From NCBI GenBank assembly GCA_964035795.1, contig OZ038326.1, forward strand, positions 6,065,759 through 6,129,758: a stretch of 64,000 nucleotides of DNA, read 5' to 3'. The notes beneath the pieces were generated by a model. That model was not told the origin of the DNA and did no database searches. It worked only from the letters and a program-made list of their open reading frames with translations. This DNA is from Pterobdella sp. o SKG-2022. Lineage: Eukaryota; Annelida; Clitellata; Hirudinida; Piscicolidae. Made by a program: the position numbers and the translations under genes. Of the stretch, positions 1 to 38,594 are shown piece by piece (position 1 is the stretch's first letter; each line of letters opens with the position of its first letter).

Positions 1-700
1 ACTTCCTTTATCTTGGCAGCACCCTTTCTCGCTATGCAAACATTGATGATGAAGTCAAAAATCAAATCGTCAAAGCCAGCTGGGCTTTTGAAAAATTGAG
101 AAAAAAAAGTTTTGGAGAAAAGAGAAATTTCACAGTCTAAAATAAAGTCAAAGTCTACAAAGCCGTAGTATTGACCACACAACTCTATGGCTGTAAACAA
201 TCTACAAACGTCACGAGAAACAACTTCAACAGTACCATACTCGATGTCTTCGCAAGATTCTTAACATACGCTGGAATGATATGATTCCTAATACTGATGT
301 TCTAAAAAAAGTGAATCTTTCCAGTGTTGTTACGATGATTCCTAAGGCACAGATGCGATGGGCTGGTCATGTTTCTCGTATGACGGACTCAAAAATTCCG
401 AAACAACTTGTTTACGGACAGAGAAAAGTTGGAGCTGCACGCAAACGCTATAAAGACCCCTTCAACATAGACGTCTTCACGTGGAAAAAAAGCTGTATCT
501 GACAGACCTGCCTGGCGTAAAACAATCCACACTGGTGCACTTTTCCCAGAAGAAAACAGTTTAATGCTGCAAAAGAGAAGCGAATGAGACACAAAGCTAG
601 AGGAGGCCCACCAGACAGACTCTACTCATGGTGCAAAACTTGCGGAAGAGGTTTTCTCCCGCAAATCGGAATGTTTAGTCATTTGCGGACGCACAAATAA
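1..700 (+). mobile_element. Non-LTR retrotransposon (LINE) 3' fragment, decayed
   Basis: The three frames together read as the C-terminal part of a LINE reverse-transcriptase ORF. Visible blocks are YLGSTLSR near the start, KVYKAVVLTT at about 150, KAQMRWAGHVSRMTDS at about 340-385 and DRPAWRKTIHTG at about 505-540. The end encodes a C-x2-C-x12-H-x3-H zinc-finger motif (CKTCGRGF to SHLRTHK), followed by a TAA at 698-700. Frameshifts and stops interrupt the frame, so it is a dead copy. It runs off the left edge of the window. The order of blocks is typical of the LINE terminal domain found in many animal genomes. The exact clade is not assigned. Confidence 0.85.
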
Positions 701-810
701 TTAAAAAAAAACTTCTGTAATTTTTTTTCTTTATATAACTCTTGTTGCCATGGTCATTATCGAAGACAAATCGACGAACAACAACAAAAACTCTGACGGG
801 GAAAAGTAAA

Positions 811-990
811 GATGATTGGTGCCGGCTCTACGAAGAAGAAAAAGAATCGGCCGAGCACCTATGGATGCGGTGCCTTGCATTCCAGTCTGCCCGTTACCAC
901 CGCTAGTTGGGTATCTCTTTCGAAGAACTAAGGAGCCTCCCACAAGCGAGTCTAGCGCTTATGAAGATCATCCTCAGGCGCCTTGAGTGA
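811..990 (+). mobile_element. Second LINE C-terminal fragment
   Basis: The frame reads DWCRLYEEEKESAEHLW to LAFQSARYHR, then a stop, then LGISFEELRSLPQASLALMKIILRRLE and TGA. The C..(C lost)..H....C pattern followed by 'SLALMKLILRRLE'-like residues is typical of the cysteine-rich tail after the RT/RNase H region of some non-LTR elements. One internal stop and a Cys-to-Tyr change at the second cysteine indicate decay. It is unlike the fragment at 1-700 and probably comes from a different LINE family. Confidence 0.6.
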
Positions 991-1244
991 CAAAAACAAA
1001 CAAAAACATATTCTATATGTTTAAATAAAACTTATATTGCTTGTGCATAAAACAGAAAAACCAATTATAAATATGAAAAATATTTTCAAATCAACTGATT
1101 GAATAAAATTAATTATAAACTGTTCAAACAGCATATTCAAAAAAAATTTAAACAAATGAAGCATTTAAGAAGATATAAACACAAAAATGCTTTTTCTTAT
1201 AGTTCAAAGCTTTTGCTACATATTTAATGTAACGAATACGCAAT

Positions 1245-1350
1245 GTGAAACAGCCGCTAACTTTTGGCCCAACATTGGATCGAGTCTGGTAACTTCAGTA
1301 TAATCCGCTACTAGCTGAGCTATAAGGGCCAACAAGTTATAGCCAAACAA
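1245..1350 (-). mobile_element. tRNA-derived SINE copy (minus strand)
   Basis: On the minus strand the sequence has an A-box-like TAGCTCAGCTAGTAG and a B-box-like GACTCGATCC, flanked by GGCCC and GGGCC sequences that could pair as an acceptor stem. The same core recurs at about 16.88, 34.56, 38.29 and 56.54 kb. Repetition, mismatched stems and a shared non-tRNA tail ('ctgtttcaca..tgtg') mark it as a SINE and not a functional tRNA gene. Confidence 0.7.
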
Positions 1351-1376
1351 TATATTTTTTTAAAGCAAAAAAAATT

Positions 1377-1652
1377 TTGAAACTAGAAAGTTTTGAAAAA
1401 ATTGGTGGTCAACTTATTTCGAATTATTTTCTTAAACTTGCTCACAACCCATCAGAAAGAGGCTTGGATGAAGCAGAGGCCCTGTCGATGAACACTCTAA
1501 CGAAACAGAGCCTTCTGACAAACAAGAACAATCATAAGATAACCATTCCTAACAACGTTGTGATGGTGGATGAAATGCAAAACTGCATGAAGAAATGGGA
1601 GTCTAACACAGTAGACGATGCTGAAGTGAAGAATGATCGCAAAACAAACTGA
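1377..1652 (+). pseudogene. Possible coding fragment of unknown origin
   Basis: A 91-codon open stretch (KLESFEKIGGQL to VKNDRKTN, TGA) with plausible codon usage and an acidic/lysine-rich C-terminus. It has no ATG at its 5' end. No neighbouring exon or convincing splice acceptor was found, because the preceding sequence is A-rich right after the SINE. It could be a terminal exon, a fragment of a transposon ORF, or chance. I do not recognise it. Confidence 0.2.
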
Positions 1653-2870
1653 AGAATAAATCAGTGGGGAGTTTTTGGCTGACTTTTTTGCTGTTGAGAG
1701 GAAGGAGAGGTGGGACTGCGTGCTGGAGTGTGGTCTGTGAACATGTAGTCATAACAAAAAATATGGATGAATGGTTTTGTGGAGTTTACAAGGTCTTGAG
1801 TGGTGAGGTTGAAGCGAGAGTAAGCGATTATTCTTAATATGGTTTTTATTGGAAAAATATGGTTGAAAAATGAGCATATTTTAATGTCGTATTTGTGGTT
1901 TTGCCTGTAATTCAAGTGAACATTAAACAAACATTATAAACTCATGTTTTCGAGCCATCGTTCAATAAAGGAACAAAAATAGTCTTTTTCTTATGTATCT
2001 TTGATGATCTAGGTGTTTTAAAGTTTGTGCTGATTGTGTTCTTGTGCAAATTCCCCACATGAAGTATTGAAATTTTTATATTTCAAATTGGAACGACATT
2101 TTGAAAATGTAGATAGACAAAAAAGTTAATTTTTGATAAAATTTTTATCCCTATGAAGTGGTTAAGAATATTTTTTATTAAAATTTATGACATTCCACTT
2201 ATCTCTCTCTTCCACTTGAAATAATGATCTGTTTTGAGTTATTATCCAACATTTTATCTTTGTTTTGGTTTGTGTTGTTAGTTTCGAAGTGGTATAGAAA
2301 ATTTTCTTTACATTTTAAGTGAATTTATTAGTATATTATTGTTTGAAAGTTGCATTGAACTGTATTTGACGTTTATATTTGTGAAGTTGGAACACTAATT
2401 TTGTGCTCAAATTATTTTTTAAAAAAATTTGTAATATCCAAGCCATGTTTTCTAAATTTTTATAATTTTCAAATTGCATTTTTTGCGTTAGTTTGTATTC
2501 CCAAATACATTAAAAACTAATTTCATTATAATTTCAAACCAGTGAAACCTAACTTCATCCTTTAAGCCACTGTAACCTACGTAGATCTCCGAAAAGGAAT
2601 AAAACTTTTCAAAGTTCTTGAACGCATCCCAATGATGCTAGAGTTAATGCACGTAAATGCTATAAACTTTAAAACTGCCTGTCTCTGCGTCGTTACAATA
2701 CAGATCTTTCATGAAGTATAATAGCCTAAAAAAAATTGTAAAGTCAACAAACATAAAGTAATGTAAGCTAGTCTCACGAAAAGAAACGTATCTTTTTTAA
2801 AATAAATTCTTTGTGTTTGTTGTCCTTGCTAGCAGATCTTTGAGTTTATGAGAATTATGCTTTTAAAACT
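1653..2870. other. AT-rich intergenic DNA, no gene seen
   Basis: No supported exon, RNA gene or clear mobile element on either strand. The only longer open frame, on the minus strand near 1661-1930, has no homology that I recognise. Confidence 0.5.
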
Positions 2871-3455
2871 TTGTAACGAAAAACATTAAAAAGGAACTTC
2901 TAATACATTTATTGACAATCAAAAGCTATAATTTTTGATAAGTTTAGCCTTATCATAAAACATTAGCGAAAAAATTAAATCGTTACTATGGTTATATAGT
3001 AAATATAATTAAGAATTAGTTAATTATTCATAAAAACCGAAGTTATTTCAATTTCAATGCTATTATTTCAAATAATTAATTGTTCAAGAGTACTTCAAAG
3101 AAAAATAATTTTCTAAGCGATTTCACTTTTCATCAAGAAAAATTAATCTCTATGTCTTTTCGGTCATTGCCCAGTTTAATTTTTTACATCGTTTAAAAAA
3201 TTAGTATTTTTTTTAAGTACTTTTGAACAATTAATTATTTAAAATAATAGCATTGAAATTAAAATAACTTCTGTTTTTATGTATAATTAACTAATTCTTA
3301 ATTATAGTCTTTAAATCCCTATATAACCATAGTTACGATTTAATTTTTTCGCTAACGTTTTATGATAAGGCTAAACTTATCAAAAATTATAGCTTTTCAT
3401 TCTGAATAAATGTATTAAAAATTCCTTTTATTTGATGTTTGTCGTTACAAAATAT
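2871..3455. repeat. Foldback family A, long copy (nested inverted repeat)
   Basis: The left outer arm (about 2871-3000) is matched in reverse complement by the right outer arm (about 3330-3455). Shared landmarks are taacgaaaaacat versus atgtttgtcgtta, the tacatttatt versus aataaatgta block, and 'gataagtttagccttatc' versus 'gataaggctaaacttatc'. Inside lies a second inverted pair (about 3000-3105 against 3215-3325, landmark aattaattgttcaa versus ttgaacaattaatt) around a spacer of about 110 bp. A short copy of the outer arms alone is at 39661-39848. No ORF is present. It behaves like a non-autonomous foldback/MITE element. Confidence 0.8.
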
Positions 3456-5300
3456 TTAAGAAAAATACATACGATGTCTCTAAGTGCTTTTCAAATGTTT
3501 TTAAATTAACTTTTGAAACTTTACTTTTTCTTATCTAGTAACTAGCTTTTTTTCTTCAATTAAAATTATTTAAGTTTCGCAGAATGAAATTTTTAGATTA
3601 AAATAAATTTAAATACTTTAATTATTTGAGAGTGATTGGGAGTTGCAAGCACTCGTGGCTAATTGAATCGGATGCTTGCCTCTTTATTAAGATAGTAACT
3701 TTGATAACAAACGAACGAAGTTGTTATTTGATGTTGAGAATACTAACGTTATATTCTTATTTATACACTTTGAAGATATAAGCAACTATTTAGGTGAAAT
3801 TTCATCCATAAATTTGAATATTAACGTAAACCTGAAAAGATTGAGTTATTGGGCAAAAAAAATCGGAATTAATGCAAACTTGATCTGTATAATACTTGAT
3901 TCTGGTTTCAAGCGTTTCAAGAGTTCTCTATTATGTTGAAGTAAATATATGTGTTGATAAGGTTTCAAAAATGAAGTCAAAGAGCATCAAATTAGCGCCT
4001 CGATGTCCAGGACTGCTATCTTTATGGGGTACTAATTTTACCACCCCTGATAATCTTTTAGAATCATAACATTAATTTTATAAGTTGGTTTTTTGTGTTG
4101 TTTTGAATAAAGGTTCGATAAAAACTTTGGAAAACTAACTGGAAATGCCTTAGAAACAACAATTTTAATGAATTCATAATTTGAATTTTTTCGAATTGAC
4201 TTAGAATATTAAATATATATTCAAATTGAAAACACTTTCAGAAGTTTATTTTATTCTACAAAAAAAAACCTTAGAATATTAAGTTTATCATGTACGTTGC
4301 AGCTTTCATTGAAACTTCTTAGTCTCCTTTATGGAACTAAATTACTCTAATAAGCTTTTTTAGCAAATTATTTGAACACTAAAGGTAATTTTATTAATTA
4401 CAAAGATTTTCTTTAACAAATTAAGTTTGATCACGTAAATTCACTCAACAATGGCTGAAAATTGATAAAAGATTTCAATAAAAAATACAAATGTTTTGGA
4501 ATAGAAAGTCATTCTACTTAACAACTGTGTCTTTATTGTCCGAAAGGAAAAACTCAAATCATCAAGCGCAAGGTACATCGCAAAAGAAAAAATAAACACC
4601 TTTTTGTGGAAGAGATAATTTGGAGTTGCTGCACCAATTCTTTGTAACAAGCTACCAAACCACTTCAAATCCTTAAGCTCCACAAAAACTTTTCCGAAGT
4701 TCTTAAAATCGCATTTTTTGAATAATCTTGATATATGATTGTGTAATTTTTCGATAAATGAAATTTTTTTCCACAAAACAAGAAATGGTTAGAACGAGGG
4801 ATAGAGAAGGCATCGAAGAAACTACCACAAGAGCTTGCAATGAGAAGTGTGAAGAACTGGAATGCATGAAGACGGATAAAATAAAAAGATAAAAATTTTA
4901 ATACGGATTCAATATATGAATAACAAAGTGCTCTTGAAAAATTTACTAATTTCTGGCACTATATTCTGTTTGTTTTTTCAATAAGCCCTTCAATGATATA
5001 AATGTTTTAAATTATTTTATCATACAAAATTTTTAATAAAAATTTGAAAATATTTACTTTTATGCGTAAAAAATTATTAAACAAAAAAATATAATTTAAA
5101 GCTTACACTAAGTTTACCTTTAAAAATTTCTTTGGATCTTCAACATTCAAATACAATTTAAATAATACTTCAATAAAAGTTTAAAAATTCATGTATAAAA
5201 AACAAATTTTAGTTTGAAAAAAAATGAAAATCATTGTATAGTAGTCGATCAAAGAGTTTTGCAAGTTTTCTAAATCGTAAGCAATCTGTAAAAAAAAAAT
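3456..5300. other. Intergenic region upstream of VPS13B with a possible decayed element
   Basis: Mostly A+T-rich noncoding DNA. Between about 4580 and 4900 the plus strand shows two short protein-like pieces in different frames. One is 'CNKLPNHFKSLSS', resembling the end of a LINE ORF. The other is 'WLERGIEKASKKLPQELAMRSVKNWN', resembling a transposase or LINE helix. They suggest a degraded transposon but cannot be assigned. No core promoter element for VPS13B could be fixed. Confidence 0.3.
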
Positions 5301-32065
<26,765 letters not shown>

Positions 32066-33172
32066 TTGTGTGTTATCGTTTTTGTTATTATTCTTGATTG
32101 TATAAAGTTCTTGTTCCTTTCGTTCTCGAATTAGATCAGTTTTTATTATGTTTTTTTTTTCGTTATACGAGTTTGTTGTTTTTCTTATGGTTTTATCAAT
32201 TGTTTTCATGGTTTTATTCCCATTCATGTTAATTACCCCTTATTCGATTTGAAGATGTCTAAATCAATTGATCTTGGTAACCATTCAAAATTTTTCAAAT
32301 GCTTAATTGTTTTTATATTTTTTTTTATTTATAAATCATTTCTAATTTTCCTTCATTTCTTTAAAAATATCAAGCTATCTGAGATGACGCTTTTGTAAGT
32401 AGAATTATCAACGTTTTAACTAATTACTATTACACTCATTGTATTATTATCAAATTGTATTAACATGATGATTAGTGACTCGAGTTTGAAATTAATGTAA
32501 TCTGTCTTATTTTCCAATAATATCATCGGTTCTTTAAAATTGAAATCTGATTCAATTAATGAGGTTTGAATCTTTTTTTTAACCAGGCCATTCATAATTG
32601 AAATGAGGTTTTCGTTACTTAAAATCTAGATCAAATGATACTTGGTATCCTCTTTAAGTCGTTTGGTTAATACGACGAGAAATTGGTGAATATAATCAAT
32701 TCAAAGCCACCAAGCGATTTCGAAGTTCTTTATCATTATAAAGTTTTATTTCTACTACTTTTGCTCATAACTACTGAAATAACTCAAAATTTCAATCAAC
32801 ATCATGAATAATGCTATATTAACATTTATAAACTTATAACTAAGTCTTAACATATATAACGTGACTTTTATATTCAAATAAAAACACTTTTAGGTATAAA
32901 TATATATTTATATCAAAAACATTAAACTTTAAAAACATCAATTCAAGATTCATACATTTATTTAAAAGAAAAGCTATAATTTTCGATAAAACATATGCTG
33001 TTTTTTGATAAGGTTATACTTATCATATTGGCTTTTCTCCACATTCTTCGGCAAGTTCAGGCTTGAGTTTCATAGTTTTTGTCATTATTATTTGTGGTTT
33101 GTTGTTTTAATAAAAATTATTTTTTTATTTTTTATAAAAATTTATTTATTTTTGTTGTTATTATTATTGTTA
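32066..33172. other. Convergent intergenic spacer between VPS13B and QTMAN
   Basis: AT-rich, no exon supported. At about 32970-33030 there is a fragment with 'aaagctataattttcgataa' and 'gataaggttatacttatc', matching arms of foldback family A in a scrambled form. Confidence 0.5.
33124..33150 (-). terminator. Candidate poly(A) signals of QTMAN
   Basis: Overlapping TTTATT on the plus strand (AATAAA on minus) lie 23-49 nt past the QTMAN stop codon. Confidence 0.4.
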
Positions 33173-36100
33173 TTACAAAGCAGCATCAGTGAACAGGCTA
33201 AGATATGATTCTTTAAGATTGCTCCAGCTGTATTTGTTAAAGTCCATCTGTATTGTATGATAGATTACAAATAATATTACCTAAGTTTAAATGAAGCTCA
33301 CAATTTTTTAGAATTGAAAGTTCTAAAATTTCTTTTTTTTGTCTTTTAAAATGAAGAAACTGTATTAAAAGCTTATCGGAAATAACAATAAATTGATATT
33401 AAAAAAAAACTAAGCATAATTTAACATCTAATGATATGAATAACGAAGGAAAACTATTTAAAGCCTATACAAAACCTTTCATTGATTAAATTATATTACC
33501 GTCGTGAAACCTGCTACGGGAGTCAACGGTACCATTATACATGACAAACAACATGGGCATGACGTTGAAAAGCCCTTGCCCAGAGCATGACTTTGAAAAG
33601 CACCCACACTTTAGCTTTTAGGCCGGCTAGCTAATTTTTTGGGCTTACTAACTTTATCTTGTTTCAAGATAATTTTTTGGAGAACCCCACACAGACTGTT
33701 TTATCAGTGCTCTCATCAGGCTAGGTTCTTAGAAAAAGTTCTTCAAATGCAAAAAAACAATCTAGGACCAACACTAACAGCATTATGATGAAGATAGGGT
33801 ACGTTCCTAACCTACATGGCGAAACATAGGGCTAAAAAAATGATAATCAACATGACATCTCACCTGTAGTAGTGAGGTATCTGCCTTAGTTGGATCCTCA
33901 CAAAATTGTCCTAACTTCTTCACCAAGTCTTCTTCATCAGTGTACAAACAACAATCTGTAAGAAAGGATGAGCATTATTGCATGTAGAAGCACATTGAAA
34001 CGTAGTATTTATTGAAGTAAACTTTATTAAAATTCCAATTAGTTTCGCTATTTTTTTGGTTAGAATTGATAATAGCATGTATTGTTTTATTGTCATTATT
34101 CTTATTCATACATTATTTACAGAGATTTATTATTTGTATTAAAGTTATAACTATTATAAACTTATTATTCATATTTTAATCAATTATTTTGTTGTTAATA
34201 TCATTATTAACATACCAGGAAATATCTCAGGGTAGACCAGGGTGTTGGGGCAGAGAGGGTAGCAATGGCAATATGCTCCTTCCAACCTTCCTTGCATGCG
34301 GGGGTTATAGAGTTTTTTTTTATTACTTCAGTGTTGTTTTCGTGTCATCATGATAGTTATTGTTTTAGTATATTTATTGTTGTTGTTATAATAATAATAA
34401 TAATAATTATTATTATTACTATTATTATTATTCCTACTATAACAGAAAACGACTTCATGATTAATTTATCATCGATGATGTTATTAATAACTTTTTTTTT
34501 TAGATCGACTTTCAGTCGCCCCATATTGGGGTTTCGTTAGCTCAACAGATGATTCACAGGGCGCTACTCCTTGTGTGTATAATTGTCGGCCCGCGCGGGA
34601 TTGAACCAGGTTACTTTAGATAAGTACAGCTGAGCTATGCGGGCCGACAATTAACAAGTTATTATTTCAGTATTCCAATAATAACCATCTCAACGTTACC
34701 AATAAGCAACCAAAATAGCACCACCACTCCCAATAAGCAAACTAATTACATAGCAACTCCATAGAACTCGTGGAGGGCGGTAGACAGCACCACATCACAA
34801 GCACACAAAACCTTCAAATAATCCTGCCTGTTTGGTAAACGACCCCAGTGTTTAATGTGCTGTGATAGCTCTTTTAAGTCGTTTTGTTGGGCTTCTGTTG
34901 AGTTGTTTGAAATTTTGTGTGTTCATAAGAAATGTTCACGTGATATAAAATTTTGAAGCCAATATAAAATTCATTAATGGCTGTTGAAGTTGTTTAAATC
35001 CTTTAAAACACACTTAAAAATCATAAAAGCGGCCTAACCCACCACCCACCCACATAAGTATCCCACTTTCACTACCTATATCCAACCATTACAAATGTTC
35101 TTTTTTTCGCCACTAATCAACCCTAAAATCCATCAAAATCATCAACCTCACCCTGGCAATCTTCAAATTGCTGCCCTAATATGTAAACATGAAAATTTTT
35201 GTGTCGTAACTTCGTCAAAATTCTCAATAACATTTCAGGGTTCTTATCATGCTCCCTGTTTAAGTGTTATTAACTTGACTGAACAACTAAGAAATTAGTT
35301 ATAATCAATGGAAATGATTAGAGTCAGTTATTCTACCAACTGTGTACAGTTGTTGTACACAGTTATTGCCAGTTGTTTTTTAATGTCAGTAATAATAATG
35401 AGTAGCAAATGTTTTCTACTTTTCAACTAGCAGTATTATTAGCTTGTTTTTATAAAGGTAAAGATGAAATTCATAATGTTCACTTGATGAATAATCCAAC
35501 TTTATTTAAAAATAATAATAATTTAAAATTATTATTCAACATCTAGACAATTTAACGCATATAAAACAGCAAATGAAAATTTTTACTTTTAAGTATAAAA
35601 CATTACAACACAAAAAAAAGGTTAAAAATACACTAACAACATTGAAACAGACAAACAAAGACTCCAACCATCTGTGAGGCCAAGCGATCTTGAGAATATG
35701 CTGATTGAAGGAGAGACTACAAGGAATATTTTTCAAAGTATTGAGGTCAGGAAATTCAATGGGAAAGTAGAGCACTTTGCATTTGTGCTCGATCACACCT
35801 CTGAGGTTGGAGGGTCTGTAATCAGGCATGGTTTTGAAGAACTTTTGGAGGGAGCTCAAGAAGGAGGTCATATTATAATGAGAGTTGAAAATGATTGTGT
35901 CTGCTACTAGGCTGGTGAGTGTTGTGGGCAATTTTTTAGCTGTTTATATGATAACAAAACTAATTTAAATCTATTGGGACTAATAAGGATAATGTTATAA
36001 AACATTTTTATTTATGAAATATTTAATGTTAGATAAAATGAATATAAATAATGAGATTTGCATATATAACTCAAGCAATAAAAATCTATCTACTAATCTA

Positions 36101-36579
36101 TCAGCACCAACCATGATAAGACTTGATTATAGCCATATTGAAAATCTCTTTTCTGGTTCTTCCTTGTAGGGTATTCTAACTGGTTTTCATGGAAATATAA
36201 GATCTTTTTGGCTTTACTTAGGTCTGGTCTCAAACCAAGTAGTTCGGATAAGTTGAAGACAGAGCTTGTGAAAATATACCTAATAATTTCAAAATTACTC
36301 TTTGAAAAATTGAATAATATTGTAAAAATAATTGATGAAAAGTTAATTTTTTTCGCACAAAATAAAGTTATGAATCAAAGTTTAACTAAAATATAACTTT
36401 AAATTGTCATTAAAAGATGGGAGATGTTGTGAAAAATACAAAGCTGCAGTCCTAGCCCTCCAATGCCATTTCTTGGCAGTTTGAACATACAACTTGCTGC
36501 CTTCAACTTTCTTGTGCAACAAATCTATTAACTGCTGATGTGACCCTCCATAAAATGATTCAATCAACAACACTACCAT
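33173..36579 (-). CDS. QTMAN: tRNA-queuosine alpha-mannosyltransferase (GTDC1/QTMAN), complete, 8 exons
   Basis: Orthologue of GTDC1, shown in vertebrates to be QTMAN, which mannosylates queuosine-34 of cytosolic tRNA-Asp (family knowledge). Exons, 5' to 3' on minus: 36579-36398, 36279-36112, 35911-35669, 35255-35152, 34894-34750, 34286-34216, 33955-33864, 33247-33173. The total is 1,080 nt, predicting 359 residues, and every junction is phase-consistent. The N-terminal domain has [33 protein letters not shown] and [12 protein letters not shown]. The C-terminal GT4 half has [22 protein letters not shown] and the E-x7-E donor-site motif in [13 protein letters not shown], then [14 protein letters not shown]. 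It is about 100 residues shorter than human because the variable linker after YFPIEFPD is missing. The exon 6 acceptor lacks a pyrimidine tract. Confidence 0.95.
33480..33835. other. Less AT-rich block within the last QTMAN intron
   Basis: A stretch of higher G+C than its surroundings, with an internal near-duplication ('catgacgttgaaaagccc' / 'catgactttgaaaagcac'). No reading frame or RNA fold is recognised; it is likely a repeat relic. Confidence 0.3.
34385..34436. repeat. ATA/ATT trinucleotide microsatellite
   Basis: (ATA)n followed by (ATT)n, forming a short AT-rich palindromic run in a QTMAN intron. Confidence 0.8.
34505..34655 (-). mobile_element. tRNA-derived SINE copy in QTMAN intron 5
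   Basis: On minus: gtcggcccgc, A-box-like CATAGCTCAGCTG, B-box GGTTCAATCCC, then gcgggccgac. The two 10-base ends are perfect complements and could form an extended acceptor stem. The copy has a tail containing 'gggcgctact...gtgaatcatctg'. The anticodon arm is too degenerate for a functional tRNA call. Confidence 0.7.
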
Positions 36580-36929
36580 GTCTAGTAAATTTTAATTTCA
36601 AAACAAAAGTTTTTTATCATTTATCGAAAATAATTTAAAAAACGAAGTTTGCAAGAACTTGATTTACTTTTACTAATAATTTAAAAGTTAAAGGGTTTTA
36701 ATTTATTTTTTATTTTTTGAGATTGTAATCTTTGTCTGAAAAAATATATATACGTTCAACAAAATATCTATTTTAATACTAAATATTGCTGAAAACTAAA
36801 AAACTTTTCACATTTTCTCATTTCAGAAGTGTCAGTGTTCAGAGCCTGAAGTATTAGAAACCTTAGTTCCCTTTATTAAATTTATTTTTAATTGTGATAT
36901 TTTTGTCAGTTGTAATTAATTAAGCATTT

Positions 36930-37915
36930 TAGTGCTTCAGACTTATCACTTCGAGGCACTCTACTACGAGCTGCTTATATAGGAGACATCACAGGTTTTT
37001 CTATTTAACAAAGTGTTGAAAAGCAAGGAATTTATTAATAGCAATAATCGCAACTAATCCAACAATATCAATACTGGGACGAATCACTCGAATAAAACCT
37101 CACAAAGTTACATTTCCTATATACTACTAATTTCGGAAATTCTAGAACATACAACTTTTTATATGCAGCATTCACTTTGTTGTTCCATTCCAGTCTGTTC
37201 GGTTGACCTTTTCTTGTCAAGTTGCTTAATTGTTTGGCTATAGTCGCATAGTGTGGAATGTAGAATCCGGTTAGGCTTAAGAATAATCGGATTTCTTTCT
37301 TGGTCGTAGGTCGTAGTGCTAATGCTTATTATCTCGATATTTTCATTTTGCGGGATTTTCATCTTCATGAAGAAAGGATGTCCAAGAAATTTAATAGAAT
37401 TAGTACCCAACACACATTTTCTTGTTTTAGTAGCCAACACGGCTTTCTTCATTCCGGTAAAAAACATCTTCCAACGTATTCATATGTTCTTTCCAAGTTT
37501 CAGCATATACCAAAATGTCATCGACGTAGTTATCAACACCCTCCGTTCCATTAATAAGTTTTTTTATAGCCCTTAATAGCGTCTAACGGCATTTTGATAG
37601 ACTCGAACGAACCATCGGGTGTCACAAAAGCTATTTTCTTTACGTTGTTTTGAGCAATGGGGATCTACCAGTAGCACAAATCAATTTTACTGAAGTAATT
37701 GGTTGTAGATAGTTTACGAAACAATTCTGAAATAGAAACCATCGCTTTTGGATCGAACACCATGATCGGATTCAACTTTCTAAAGTCACAGCACACCCTG
37801 TTAGTACCACCTTTTTTCTTCACACTTACCACCGGGCTAACATAGTCTGAGTTGGATTTTTTAATCACCCCCATCTTCAAAATATCCTTTATCGTGAGAG
37901 TTTCCTCACTGAATA
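36930..37915 (-). mobile_element. Ty3/Gypsy LTR-retrotransposon pol fragment
   Basis: Minus-strand reading shows MGVIKKSNSDYVSPVVSVKKK, VCCDFRKLNPIMVFDP and YFSKIDLCYW, then IAFVTPDGSFESIKMP, a degraded DD box region and LSLTGFY. This order is the reverse transcriptase palm of Gypsy-type elements running toward RNase H. Several stops and frameshifts make it inactive. I could not identify LTRs in the flanks. Confidence 0.8.
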
Positions 37916-38199
37916 ATGAAAAGCTTCGTATCTTAATAAAGTAACTAGTGTTCTGAAATATTACTCATTTTATTGTGGCTTTTGAAAAAAATTATTATTA
38001 AATCGTATTCATACTTTTCTCAATAAAAGTTTTAATATTCAGCCAAAAAAAGATTTTTGTTGGTTGAATTAATGTTAATCCAACAAAAGAAAAAAAGCAA
38101 GCTTATAGCAGAAACAGGCTTTAAAAGGTGACTGCTTGAAGCACAGGTTTAAATCGATTAGAACATCTCTATAATTCGGTCCATTTACAATATATATTC

Positions 38200-38290
38200 A
38201 TTGGTTACCTGATGATGATATAGAATATATCGAAAAGCTTCGTCAAAATGTAAAATTCAAGTTTTGTCGTGTTTTTATGGTTCACAATTG
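38200..38290. repeat. Foldback family B, partial copy
   Basis: Contains 'gatgatgat..agaatatatcgaaaagcttcgtcaaaatg' and 'gtcgtgtttttatggttcacaat', matching the reverse complement of one arm at about 15.9 kb. It directly abuts the SINE that follows. Confidence 0.55.
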
Positions 38291-38465
38291 TTCACAACGG
38301 CCTGTATGGTTGAGCATTAGACGAATTATCTAAAGTTACCGGGATCGATCCCGCGTGGGCCGACAATTAGCATCTGTTCCAGTGTGTTTTCGCTACATTA
38401 AATTTGTAGCAAGCTCTTTGATCTATAAGGAAAAGCGCTTTAAAATACCGCATTACATTACATGA
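38285..38465 (+). mobile_element. tRNA-derived SINE copy, most complete tail
   Basis: The head 'cggcctgtatggttgagcattag' is followed by B-box GGGATCGATCCCG, 'gtgggccgacaattagcatctgttccagtgtgtttt', then a 3' part ending 'gcgctttaaaataccgcattacatta'. The repeated final 'acatta' suggests how this family ends. Confidence 0.7.
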
Positions 38466-38594
38466 CAATTCCTGTTCACAAAGTGTTCATAACGTGTGTT
38501 TTTATTTTTTAGATATTAAATAATATAGTTTTGGAGAATAATATTTACATTTTTTTTTTCACTTCCTATTTATTCAGAAATATCAGTGGACTTA

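Noticed and set aside
4441..4776. Minus-strand 111-codon ORF
   Set aside because: No homology recognised; the plus strand shows decayed LINE/transposase-like pieces in the same place, so it is probably an antisense artefact.
37300..37576. Plus-strand ORFs over the Gypsy fragment
   Set aside because: Shadows of the minus-strand reverse transcriptase relic.
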